Below, in pieces: positions 8,470 through 16,645 of a DNA stretch of 49,357 bases; position 1 is the stretch's first letter; every line of letters begins with the position of its first letter. Source of the DNA: Niveispirillum lacus (GTDB lineage: Bacteria; Pseudomonadota; Alphaproteobacteria; Azospirillales; Azospirillaceae); contig NZ_NOXU01000012.1 in assembly GCF_002251795.1 (NCBI RefSeq), positions 1 to 49,357 on the forward strand. The letters are read 5' to 3'. Made by a program: the position numbers and the translations under genes. Under the pieces are notes generated by a model. That model was not told where the DNA came from and did not search any database. It was given only the letters and a program-made list of their open reading frames with translations.

Positions 8470-9375
8470 ATGCGGTGGCTCGGGGGCCTGCTGCTGTCGC
8501 TGGCGCTGCTGGCACCATCGGGGGGGCGGGCGGCAGATACCGCGATCCAGACCTATCGCATTGAACATAACGCCTCGCCTGCCGGGAAAAATGTCCGCTC
8601 TTACTATCTCGACCTGATCGAAAAACTTCTGGCCGATACGGAGGCGGAATTCGGTCCGGCGCGGTTGCAGAAAGTGCCCGAGGATGTGCCACAGGCGCGG
8701 CTTCTGGCGCAGTTGGCCCACAACAAACTGGACCTGCTCTGGACCACCACCAGCAATCTGCGCGAAGGGATCGTCACCCCCATCCGCATCCCCCTGGATA
8801 TGGGGCTGACCGGACAGCGGGCCCTGGTCATCCGGGCCGACCGCAAGGCCGAATTCGACAAGATTACCAAGCTGGAGCAACTGTCACAGTTGAAGGCCTG
8901 CCAGGGCTCCTACTGGCCCGATACGGTTGTGTTGCGGGCGGCGGGTTTGCGGGTGGTGGAAGTCACCTGGATCGATATGGCCTATCCCGGCCTGCATGAT
9001 GGACGCTGCGACTATCTTCCCCGCGCCCTGAACGAGATTGACAGCGAAGTGGCAGCCATCGGGGACAAGAATGTCATTGTCTATGACCGGCTGCTGCTGA
9101 CCTATCCATTGCCCATGTATCTGTTTGTGTCGCCCACACAACAGGAACTGGCGGAACGCCTGCGGATCGGCCTGGAAAACATGGCCCGCAGCGGAGGGCT
9201 GCGCCGCTTCATGCAGGAGCATCCGGCGACTGCCATGATCTTCCCTCTGACCCGGTTCCAGGGGGCGCGTATCTTTCACCTCTCAAATCCCGACCTGCCT
9301 GTGCAGACGCCCCTGACCGACAAGGCACTGTGGCTGGACGTTGAAGCCGAATTCACCCCGCGACCAAGGTCGTAA
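8470..9375 (+). CDS. Periplasmic solute-binding protein, family 3-like
   Basis: The 301-residue product begins with a signal peptide (MRWLGGLLLSLALLAP, cleavage probably after GGRA near residue 22). The rest looks like a two-lobed amino-acid-type binding protein, with a start (TYRIEHNASPAG), a central stretch (LKACQGSYWPDTVVLRAAG) and YDRLLLTYPLPMYLFVS. No permease or ATPase gene is adjacent, so it may be an orphan sensor-type binding protein rather than a transporter part. The ATG was chosen for the GGGGGGAA motif just before it and the signal peptide. Ligand unknown. Confidence 0.65.
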   Translation: MRWLGGLLLSLALLAPSGGRAADTAIQTYRIEHNASPAGKNVRSYYLDLIEKLLADTEAEFGPARLQKVPEDVPQARLLAQLAHNKLDLLWTTTSNLREGIVTPIRIPLDMGLTGQRALVIRADRKAEFDKITKLEQLSQLKACQGSYWPDTVVLRAAGLRVVEVTWIDMAYPGLHDGRCDYLPRALNEIDSEVAAIGDKNVIVYDRLLLTYPLPMYLFVSPTQQELAERLRIGLENMARSGGLRRFMQEHPATAMIFPLTRFQGARIFHLSNPDLPVQTPLTDKALWLDVEAEFTPRPRS

Positions 9376-9548
9376 GGTCCGGGGCAGACATTGCGCCCTG
9401 TTCATGGCTGGTTTACTCTGCGCACATGGCGCAAAGCCCGCTTTTCGGTACCCGGCAAACCCGGACAAACCGGGAGGCCCGCAGGGGAGGGATGAACGCA
9501 TGCGGCGACCCGCGACCGGCTTCAACCATCATGCTGGAGGGAGAGGCG

Positions 9549-9995
9549 ATGCGCGTGCGTAGCCCCCAGGATCTGGTGGGCGGCATCGCCCTGATCTTGC
9601 TGTCGCTGCTGGCCTTCAGCCAGATCACCGATCTGAAATTCGGCACCGCCTCCCGCATGGGACCGGGTTACTTCCCAACCGTGCTGGCCGGCCTGACCGG
9701 TTTGATGGGGGTGATCATCGCCGGACGGTCATTGTTTCTGGACGGGCCGTCACTGGACCGGCTGCATTGGCGTCAGGCCCTGCCCATCCTGGGGGCCATC
9801 CTGGCCTTCGGGTTGGCCATCCGGCCGCTGGGTCTGGTTATTGCCTCAGGCTTGCTGTTCGCGATCGCAGCGTTTGCCTCGCCTGACACCAAATGGCGGG
9901 AATTGCTGGTGGTCAGCGCCGCCCTGATCCTGTTTGCGGTAGGGCTGTTTGTGCTGGCCCTGGGTCTGCCCTTCCCCCTTTGGCCGAGGTTCTGA
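9549..9995 (+). CDS. tctB: Tripartite tricarboxylate transporter small membrane subunit TctB
   Basis: This 148-residue membrane protein has about four hydrophobic segments. Its opening RVRSPQDLVGGIALILLS and the GTASRMGPGYFPTVLAG segment are typical of TctB. It pairs with TctA to import carboxylates that a periplasmic TctC protein delivers. A very strong Shine-Dalgarno run (GGAGGGAGAGG) sits before this ATG; the frame is open 123 bases further upstream but without family similarity. The 173 bases before it hold only a small CCGG-type hairpin (9460-9474). TctA starts 3 bases after its stop. Confidence 0.88.
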   Translation: MRVRSPQDLVGGIALILLSLLAFSQITDLKFGTASRMGPGYFPTVLAGLTGLMGVIIAGRSLFLDGPSLDRLHWRQALPILGAILAFGLAIRPLGLVIASGLLFAIAAFASPDTKWRELLVVSAALILFAVGLFVLALGLPFPLWPRF

Positions 9996-9998
9996 TCC

Positions 9999-11507
9999 AT
10001 GGACAATGTGTTTTCCAATCTCGCCATGGGGTTTGGGGCCGCCGCCACGCCCCTCAATCTCGGCCTGTGCTTCATCGGGGCGCTGGTCGGGACGCTGATC
10101 GGGGTGCTGCCCGGCCTTGGCCCTATCGCCACCATCGCCATCCTGCTGCCCATCACCTTTTATCTGGACCCGCTGGGCGCCCTGATCATGCTGGCTGGCA
10201 TCTATTATGGTGCGCAGTATGGCGGCAGCACCACAGCCATCCTGGTCAATATGCCGGGAGAAACCTCGTCCGTCGTCACCACGCTGGACGGGCATCAGAT
10301 GGCGCGCAGGGGCCGGGCTGGCCCGGCACTGGCCATCGCGGCGCTGGGCTCCTTCTTCGCGGGGTCGGTGGCGACCCTGATCGTCGCCCTGTTCGGCCCG
10401 GTTCTGGCCAAATTCGCCCAGAATTTCGGCCCACCGGAATATTTCGCGCTGATGCTGGTGGGCCTGATCGGCGCCACCGTCCTGGCGAGCGGGTCGGTGG
10501 TCAAGGCGGTGGCCATGATCATTGTCGGCCTGCTGCTGGGCTCTGTCGGATCGGATATCGAGACGGGGGAGCCGCGCATGACCTTCGGCATTGCCCAGAT
10601 CGCAGAGGGGATCAATTTCACGACGCTGGCTGTCGGCCTGTTCGGTGTCGCGGAAATCCTACGCAATCTGGAGAAGACAGCCGACCGGTCGGTGCTGGGG
10701 GCCAAGATCACCGGCCTGATGCCGACCTGGACCGATATCAAGCAAAGCGCCATGCCCATCTTGCGCGGCACCGGCATTGGGTCGGTCCTGGGCATCCTGC
10801 CCGGTAATGGTGCGGTTCTGGCGCCCTATGCCAGCTACACGCTGGAAAAGAAAATTTCCAAGACGCCGTCGCGATTCGGCAAGGGGGCCATTGAGGGTGT
10901 GGCAGGACCGGAAAGCGCCAATAATGCCGGCGCCCAGACCAGCTTTATCCCGTTGCTGACCCTGGGCATCCCCCCCAATGCCGTCATGGCCATGATGGTC
11001 GGCGCCATGACCATCCAGGGCATTGTGCCCGGTCCGCAGGTGATGAATGAGAACCCGACCCTGTTCTGGGGTATGATTGCCAGCATGTGGATCGGCAATG
11101 CCATGCTGGTCATCATCAACCTGCCGCTGGTCGGCGTCTGGGTGCGGCTGCTGCGGGCGCCCTACCGTATCCTGTTTCCGGCCATCCTGATGTTCTGCTG
11201 CATCGGGGTCTATTCCATCAACTCCTCGGGGGTGGAGGTGATGCTGGTCGCCCTGTTCGGGGGCATCGGCTATTTCCTGCTGAAGCACGGGTTTGAACCC
11301 GCCCCCCTTCTGCTGGCCTTTGTGCTTGGGCCCTTGATGGAAGAAAATCTGCGGCGATCCTTCCTGATTGCCAGGGGTGACCCCTCCATCTTTGTCACCC
11401 GCCCCCTCTCTGCCACCCTGCTGGTCATCGCTCTGGTGCTGATTGCCGTCGTGCTGCTGCCTTCGGTCCGCAAACGGCGCCAGGAAGTGTTCCACGAGGA
11501 GGACTGA
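9999..11507 (+). CDS. tctA: Tripartite tricarboxylate transporter large membrane subunit TctA
   Basis: A 502-residue polytopic inner-membrane protein with about a dozen hydrophobic segments. Family signatures are PGLGPIATIAILLPITFYL, YYGAQYGGSTTAILVNMPG, and GPESANNAGAQTSFIPLLTLGIP. It forms the secondary-transport channel of the TTT system. The ATG follows tctB by 3 bases with GAGG upstream, so the two are translated together. Substrate cannot be told from sequence; citrate and other di- or tricarboxylates are usual. Confidence 0.93.
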   Translation: MDNVFSNLAMGFGAAATPLNLGLCFIGALVGTLIGVLPGLGPIATIAILLPITFYLDPLGALIMLAGIYYGAQYGGSTTAILVNMPGETSSVVTTLDGHQMARRGRAGPALAIAALGSFFAGSVATLIVALFGPVLAKFAQNFGPPEYFALMLVGLIGATVLASGSVVKAVAMIIVGLLLGSVGSDIETGEPRMTFGIAQIAEGINFTTLAVGLFGVAEILRNLEKTADRSVLGAKITGLMPTWTDIKQSAMPILRGTGIGSVLGILPGNGAVLAPYASYTLEKKISKTPSRFGKGAIEGVAGPESANNAGAQTSFIPLLTLGIPPNAVMAMMVGAMTIQGIVPGPQVMNENPTLFWGMIASMWIGNAMLVIINLPLVGVWVRLLRAPYRILFPAILMFCCIGVYSINSSGVEVMLVALFGGIGYFLLKHGFEPAPLLLAFVLGPLMEENLRRSFLIARGDPSIFVTRPLSATLLVIALVLIAVVLLPSVRKRRQEVFHEED

Positions 11508-11569
11508 GCAGAGCCTCAGTACACCCCCTTCCCGTCCCCGCCCCCCCAAAAAGATAAACAGGAGGAACC

Positions 11570-12541
11570 ATGCGTTTTGCACCCATCGCCCTGGCGGCGG
11601 CCCTGCTGATCGGCGCCGGCACGGCCCAGGCCCAGGATTACCCGACCCGGCCCGTCACCATGGTCGTCCCCTTCGCGGCCGGCGGCCCGACCGATACCGT
11701 GGCCCGCCTCGTGGCGCAGTCGATGAGCAAGACACTGGGCCAACAGGTGATTGTGGAGAATGTTGGCGGGGCGGGGGGCACCATCGGTGCTGCGCGCGTG
11801 GCCAAGGCCGACCCCGACGGCTACACCCTGCTGCTGCACCATATCGGACAGGCCACGGCGGCCACCCTGTACCGCAAGCTGCCTTATGATCCGAAAGCCG
11901 ATTTCGCACCGGTGGGCCTTGTCACCGATGTGCCCATGACCATCGTGGCCAAGAAGGACTTCCCAGCGAAGGACCTGAAGGAACTGGTGGCCTATGTGAA
12001 GGCCAATCCTGACAAGGTGACATTGGCCAATGCCGGTGTGGGGGCGGCGTCCCACCTGTGCGGCATGCTGTTCATGCAGGCACTGGGCACATCCTTGACC
12101 ACCGTGCCCTATAAGGGCACTGGGCCTGCCATGAATGATCTGGTCAGCGGTCAGGTGGATCTGATGTGCGACCAGACCACCAACACCACCGGCCAGATCA
12201 AGGGTGGTGCGGTGAAGGCCTATGCCGTGACCACCCCGACCCGCGTGCCCTCCCTGGCCGACCTGCCCACCACCAAGGAAGCAGGCCTGCCGACGGTGCA
12301 GGTCGCGGTCTGGCACGGTATCTATGCGCCGAAAGGCACCCCTGACGCGGTCACCAAGAAACTGTCCGACGCCCTGAAGGTGGCGCTGAAGGATGACATG
12401 GTAAAGCAGCGTTTCAACGAACTGGGGACCGAACCGGTGGCCGAAGATCGCGCCACGCCCAAGGCACTGGGTGACTATGTGGTGGCGGAAATTGACCGCT
12501 GGAAGCCGATTATCACTGCGGCGGGTGTCTATGCCGACTAA
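11570..12541 (+). CDS. tctC: Tripartite tricarboxylate transporter substrate-binding protein TctC (Bug family)
   Basis: A 323-residue periplasmic protein with a signal peptide (MRFAPIALAAALLIGAG, cleavage likely after AQA at residue ~22). It has the Bug-family opening YPTRPVTMVVPFAAGGPTD and the segment GQQVIVENVGGAGGTIGA. It captures a carboxylate and docks on TctA/TctB. AGGAGG stands before the ATG. Gene order is B-A-C. No tctDE sensor-regulator genes are nearby. Confidence 0.92.
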   Translation: MRFAPIALAAALLIGAGTAQAQDYPTRPVTMVVPFAAGGPTDTVARLVAQSMSKTLGQQVIVENVGGAGGTIGAARVAKADPDGYTLLLHHIGQATAATLYRKLPYDPKADFAPVGLVTDVPMTIVAKKDFPAKDLKELVAYVKANPDKVTLANAGVGAASHLCGMLFMQALGTSLTTVPYKGTGPAMNDLVSGQVDLMCDQTTNTTGQIKGGAVKAYAVTTPTRVPSLADLPTTKEAGLPTVQVAVWHGIYAPKGTPDAVTKKLSDALKVALKDDMVKQRFNELGTEPVAEDRATPKALGDYVVAEIDRWKPIITAAGVYAD

Positions 12542-12542
12542 T

Positions 12543-12592
12543 CTGTGACCTGGGGGGCGGTCCCTGCCCCAAGCAGGGCCGTCCTGTCACAG
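12543..12592. terminator. Two-tier hairpin between convergent tctC and the minus-strand binding-protein gene
   Basis: An outer 7-bp stem (CTGTGAC/GTCACAG) encloses an inner CCCTGC/GCAGGG stem with a CCCAA loop. It starts just after the tctC stop and overlaps the last codons of the opposing gene. No U tract. Confidence 0.5.
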
Positions 12593-13327
12593 ACGCTCAA
12601 GGTAGGGGATGGCCAATTCATCGACTTGTCCATTAACGCCCGCCGCCGCCATGGTCAGGCGGGTCACTGTATCCTCGGTGTAGGGGCGGGCCAGGGTCAG
12701 GTACAGCATCATTTGTTCGCGGGCCAGGAGCAGGAACGGACCCAGCGCCTCTGAACCCAGCCCCGCCTGATGGATATGCCAGGCCAGGGCCAGGCGGCTG
12801 CCCAACAAGGCATCCAGTCGATGTGCCGCGATCATCGACAACCCATGTGACAGGTCACGGACTTCCACCGGTGTCACGTTCGAGAGCCGGTCCATAATAG
12901 CATCACGCTTGTTGCCGCGCATCATGCCGAGGGTGCAGCCTGCCAGGTCCTGTGGCACCGCGGGCCGGAAGTCCGGACGGGTGACCACCCCCATATCGAC
13001 ATTGCCGATACTGCCCAAGGACCTGGCCGCCTTGTCCAGTTCCGGCATTTGAACATAAGCAAGCATGTCGATCAGGCCAGCCACCAAGGCCTTCACCATC
13101 CGAACGGGCGGGGCGAAATGAGGGGTGATGGTCAGCCCCGCATGCCGTGCGAGCAGGCTGACCATATCCACCCCGATCCCTGGCAGCGCATCGCCCTCCA
13201 GCATCCAGGGGGGCGTATCCATGACGCCGCAGGTCAGTCCCGGCGCCTGTGCCTGGACCCTGGACCCCGACAGAAGCAGGCCGGCAGACGCTCCGGAAAA
13301 CAGGTCACGGCGGTTAAGGGGACGCAT
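12587..13327 (-). CDS. Periplasmic solute-binding protein (family 3-like), probable Tat substrate
   Basis: The 246-residue product begins MRPLNRRDLFSGASAG followed by a hydrophobic run, matching a twin-arginine signal; cleavage is likely after VQA near residue 26. The mature part (CGVMDTPPWMLEGDALPGIGVDMVSLLARHAG) has the look of an amino-acid-type binding fold. No transporter genes adjoin it on its strand. It is convergent with tctC and followed upstream by the cinA-like gene 68 bases away. Ligand unknown. Confidence 0.6.
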   Translation of the reverse strand: MRPLNRRDLFSGASAGLLLSGSRVQAQAPGLTCGVMDTPPWMLEGDALPGIGVDMVSLLARHAGLTITPHFAPPVRMVKALVAGLIDMLAYVQMPELDKAARSLGSIGNVDMGVVTRPDFRPAVPQDLAGCTLGMMRGNKRDAIMDRLSNVTPVEVRDLSHGLSMIAAHRLDALLGSRLALAWHIHQAGLGSEALGPFLLLAREQMMLYLTLARPYTEDTVTRLTMAAAGVNGQVDELAIPYLERL

Positions 13328-13395
13328 GCGCAGGCGGCTTTCACAGGACAGGTCTGTACGACCAAAGATAGACAGCAGCGACGGACGGGACAGGG

Positions 13396-14163
13396 TCAGC
13401 CTTCCCCATACCCATCCATAATGATCGGGTCGCTACCCAGTGCGCGCAGCATGTCCGCCACCCGTTCCGTCACCGCCTCCAGCATCGCAGGGTCGGTGCC
13501 GCGCAGGACCAGCGCGGTGGAGACTTTGCCCTGTCGGAAAGCCGGGTAGGACCCGATATCGACGCCGGGATAGGCGGCGGCAATAGCGCGCAGCGTATCG
13601 GCGAAGCTGCCTTCCGGAATGGCCGACGCCACCGACTTGGTTTTCACCACCGGCCCGCCGACCAACCGATCACCGATACCGGTCAGCATCGCCTGCATGA
13701 TCACCGGCACACCCGCCATGACAAAGACATTGCCGATCTGAAAACCCGGCGCCGTTGATACCGGGTTATCGATCAGAATGGCGCCCTCCGGCGTATTGGC
13801 CATGCGCAGCCGCGCCTCGTTCAGCAGGCCGGTGCCGCTATAGTGGTTCTCCAGTCGCCGCACTGCCTCTTCATTGCGGATCAGGGGCACGCCAAACGCC
13901 TTGGCGATGCACTCGGCCGTGATGTCGTCATGGGTGGGGCCGATGCCGCCCGTGGTGAAGACATAGGTATAGCGGGCCCGCAGCGCATTGACCGCCGCCA
14001 CGATCTCCGCCTCTTCATCCGGCACCACCCGCGCCTCACGGAACCGGATGCCCAGCGCCCCTAGATGCTTGGCAATGAAGGCCATGTTGGCATCCTGGGT
14101 GCGGCCGGACAAAATCTCGTTGCCGATGATCAGCAGGGCAGCAGTAGGGGCGGTGTCGGTCAT
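13396..14163 (-). CDS. CinA-type molybdopterin-binding-domain protein (competence/damage-inducible protein A N-terminal module)
   Basis: A 255-residue protein of the MoaB/MogA-like fold. It opens with AALLIIGNEILSGRTQDAN and has VFTTGGIGPTHDDITAECIAKAFG, the family's glycine-rich active-site loop. Full-length CinA also has a C-terminal amidase domain, which is absent here; stand-alone N-terminal versions are common in alphaproteobacteria. CinA N-terminal domains have been linked to ADP-ribose pyrophosphatase activity, but the role here is not fixed by sequence. Confidence 0.85.
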   Translation of the reverse strand: MTDTAPTAALLIIGNEILSGRTQDANMAFIAKHLGALGIRFREARVVPDEEAEIVAAVNALRARYTYVFTTGGIGPTHDDITAECIAKAFGVPLIRNEEAVRRLENHYSGTGLLNEARLRMANTPEGAILIDNPVSTAPGFQIGNVFVMAGVPVIMQAMLTGIGDRLVGGPVVKTKSVASAIPEGSFADTLRAIAAAYPGVDIGSYPAFRQGKVSTALVLRGTDPAMLEAVTERVADMLRALGSDPIIMDGYGEG

Positions 14164-14253
14164 GCTCAGCGCCTTTGATATCGCATCAAGCGGGATGATA
14201 GCGCCCCGACCCCCGCCAAGCCCAGCATCAGATGGTTGCGAGCAGCCATCTGT

Positions 14254-14868
14254 TCACGGCACGGGACCGGGAGCCGGGCGCAGAGCCTGCATCAAGGCCT
14301 CAAAACTGTCCAGCAGGCGGTGGCGCAACGCCGTATCAGCGGGAAAGTCCGCCATCTCGAACGCCGCCTGATCCAACGCGCCGAACAGCAACACCGACAG
14401 CCCATGCGCATCCATGGCGCGGATCAGGCCCGCCTGCATCAGGGCTGTGACCTCTTCCTTAAAGAAGGCAAAGGCCGTGTCGCGGTCGCGGGCCCGCATT
14501 GGCGCCAGCCCGATGACATAGGGCCCATCCAGCAACAGCACCTGCCGCATGGCCGGGTCCTGGGTCGATGACAGGTAGGTGCGCCAGATGCCGGAAAATC
14601 GCTGCCACGGGTCGGCAATGCCGGTGGCCGCCGCTTCAATGGTCGCCACCAGCCGGTCCTGCCACTGGTCATGCACGGCGATGAACAGGTCGCGCTTTGA
14701 CCCAAAATGGTCGAACAGCGCGCCTTGCGACACGCCGGCCGCAGCACATATGGCTTGCGTCGGCACCGCATCATAGCCATCGACCTCAAACAGCCGACGA
14801 GCAGCATCCAGGATGGCCGCCCGTGTCGCCTGCCGCATCTCTGCGTTTCGGCCCTTTGCCTTGGGCAT
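14254..14868 (-). CDS. TetR/AcrR-family transcriptional regulator
   Basis: A 204-residue repressor-type protein. The DNA-binding domain covers residues ~8-60 (AILDAARRLFEVDGYDAVPTQ, then ICAAAGVSQGALFDHFGSKRD), followed by an alpha-helical ligand domain. The frame is open to 15102, but family similarity begins at MPKAKGRNAEM, and GGAGG precedes that ATG by about 10 bases. A perfect 13-bp palindrome lies 23 bases upstream, in the gap it shares with the divergent MGMT-like gene, suggesting that it controls itself and that gene. Inducer unknown. Confidence 0.8.
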   Translation of the reverse strand: MPKAKGRNAEMRQATRAAILDAARRLFEVDGYDAVPTQAICAAAGVSQGALFDHFGSKRDLFIAVHDQWQDRLVATIEAAATGIADPWQRFSGIWRTYLSSTQDPAMRQVLLLDGPYVIGLAPMRARDRDTAFAFFKEEVTALMQAGLIRAMDAHGLSVLLFGALDQAAFEMADFPADTALRHRLLDSFEALMQALRPAPGPVP

Positions 14869-14890
14869 GGAACGCCCACCCTCCATATAT

Positions 14891-14903
14891 TGACTGTCAG
14901 TCA
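14891..14903. promoter_or_regulatory. Perfect 13-bp palindrome, probable TetR operator
   Basis: TGACTG-T-CAGTCA is perfectly symmetric. It is 22 bases upstream of the TetR start and 56 bases upstream of the divergent gene at 14960. Similar TGACnnnnnGTCA sites are common for small TetR repressors. Confidence 0.6.
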
Positions 14904-14959
14904 GAAAATGACCTATCATCATCGTAGCCACAGTAAAGCGCTGTGATGGAGCCACGCTG

Positions 14960-15373
14960 ATGCCCAAGACATGGACGCAAAAACTATCCGGCGGCAAGGC
15001 ACCGCATGTCGTGACGCTGGAAAAGGCCTTTGCCGGAGTGCCTGTGGGGGCGCGGCTGTTGATTGCGTCGCCCCTGCTGCTGGACCGCACCATCGCCGCC
15101 ATACCGCGTGGCAGCGTTCAGGATGTGCCGGTGCTGCGGCAGCAACTGGCACGTCAGCACGGGGCCGATGCCACCTGTCCCGTATCGACCGCCATTTTCC
15201 TGCGCATCGTGGCAGAGGCCGCGTTGGAACGGTTGGGCCAGGGAGTGCCCATGTCGGCCATCACCCCCTTCTGGCGCGTCATCGCCCAGCGCACCACCTT
15301 GTCCGCCAAACTGAGCTGCGGGGATGATTTCATCAGCTTGCAGCGGGAGATGGAGGCGGCTGTCCCGGACTAG
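14960..15373 (+). CDS. Small MGMT-family-like (alkyltransferase-like) protein
   Basis: A 137-residue protein with the start MPKTWTQKLSGGKAPHV and the conserved-looking blocks LARQHGADATCPVSTAIFLR and ITPFWRVIAQRT followed by LSCGDDF. From memory, proteins with this layout are annotated as MGMT family, with a winged-helix-like fold related to O6-alkylguanine-DNA alkyltransferase; the classical PCHRV active site is not present. Two cysteines stand in the conserved blocks (TCPVS and LSCGD). It is transcribed divergently from the TetR gene across a shared operator. Function is not settled by sequence. Confidence 0.5.
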   Translation: MPKTWTQKLSGGKAPHVVTLEKAFAGVPVGARLLIASPLLLDRTIAAIPRGSVQDVPVLRQQLARQHGADATCPVSTAIFLRIVAEAALERLGQGVPMSAITPFWRVIAQRTTLSAKLSCGDDFISLQREMEAAVPD

Positions 15374-15380
15374 ATGACCG

Positions 15381-16538
15381 TCAGCCCAGGACCAGATCGT
15401 CGCGATGCACCATTTCGTCGCGGCCGCGATAGCCCAACACATCCTCAATGTCGGCACTGCGCCGCCCGGCAATGGCACGGGCGTCCACCGAACCATAGGC
15501 CGACAAGCCACGCCCAACCGTGCGTCCATCCGGCCCCTGGATCAAGACCAGATCGCCGCGCTCAAACTCCCCGTCCACACTGCGCACGCCGGCAGGCAGC
15601 AGCGACCCGCCCTTCAGCAAGGCCTTTACAGCCCCATCATCCAGGACCAGGGTGCCCAGCGGCTTCAGACTGCCGGCGATCCAGCGCTTGCGGGCCGTAC
15701 GCGGTTCCGCCCCTGGCACAAACCAGGTGGCCAACGCCCCGCCTTGTTCCACCGGCTTCAACAGGGCCGACAGCGGGTTGGGCCGCTTGCCCATGGCGAT
15801 GGCCATCCGGCAGCCGGCGGCCAGCGCGATGCGCCCGGCCACGATCTTGGTGACCATGCCGCCGCTGCTGTATCCCGGCGGCGGTTCCCCGGCCATGCCG
15901 ACAATTTCCGGCGTGATTTCTTGAACGATAGGAATGTGTTTCGCTGCGGGGTCCTTGCGCGGGTCGGCAGTGTACAGCCCGTCAATGTCCGACAGCAGGA
16001 TCAGCGTATCGGCGCTGATCATCTGGGCTACACGGGCGGCCAGCCGGTCATTGTCGCCAAAACGGATTTCGGCGGTGGCGACCGTATCATTCTCGTTGAT
16101 GACCGGAACCGCACCCAGCTTCAACAGGGTTTCAATGGTGGCGCGGCCATTCAGGTGACGGCGGCGATCCTCGGTATCGTCCAGGGTCAGCAGGACCTGG
16201 GCAACGGTGATACCATGGCGGGCCAGCGTTTCCTGGTAGGCATGGGCCAAACGGATCTGTCCCGTGGCCGCAGCAGCCTGCTTTTCTTCCAGACGCAGTG
16301 GACGGCCCACTAAACCCAGATGTTCCCGGCCGCAGGCCACCGCACCGGACGTGACGATCACCACCTCCACCCCGCGCGCGCGCAAGGTGGCGACATCGTC
16401 AGCCACCGTGTCCAGCCAGTTGGTGCGGATCTTATGGGTGCCCGCGTCGACCATCAGCGCTGAGCCGATCTTGATAATCAGCCGCCGCGCCGACCCCAGA
16501 TCCTGTGCACGCACCCCTGTCTCAGCCATGACACCCAT
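15381..16538 (-). CDS. proB: Glutamate 5-kinase
   Basis: A 385-residue enzyme that phosphorylates glutamate as the first step of proline synthesis. The amino-acid-kinase domain shows [27 protein letters not shown], and [20 protein letters not shown] followed by [19 protein letters not shown]-terminal PUA domain begins near residue 285 ([20 protein letters not shown]). The start may be ATG at 16538 or at 16529. It is convergent with the MGMT-like gene, 7 bases apart. In many alphaproteobacteria proB follows obgE; here it follows addB by 107 bases. Confidence 0.95.
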   Translation of the reverse strand: MGVMAETGVRAQDLGSARRLIIKIGSALMVDAGTHKIRTNWLDTVADDVATLRARGVEVVIVTSGAVACGREHLGLVGRPLRLEEKQAAAATGQIRLAHAYQETLARHGITVAQVLLTLDDTEDRRRHLNGRATIETLLKLGAVPVINENDTVATAEIRFGDNDRLAARVAQMISADTLILLSDIDGLYTADPRKDPAAKHIPIVQEITPEIVGMAGEPPPGYSSGGMVTKIVAGRIALAAGCRMAIAMGKRPNPLSALLKPVEQGGALATWFVPGAEPRTARKRWIAGSLKPLGTLVLDDGAVKALLKGGSLLPAGVRSVDGEFERGDLVLIQGPDGRTVGRGLSAYGSVDARAIAGRRSADIEDVLGYRGRDEMVHRDDLVLG

Positions 16539-16645
16539 CCTGCGAACGATCCGCTTCGCTTATGCTTTTCGGCAAGCATCGGGGTCAATGCACGAAGGAA
16601 TATTGCCGCCATGCGTGTTCTGTACAGGCTTTCTGAGGAATGGGC

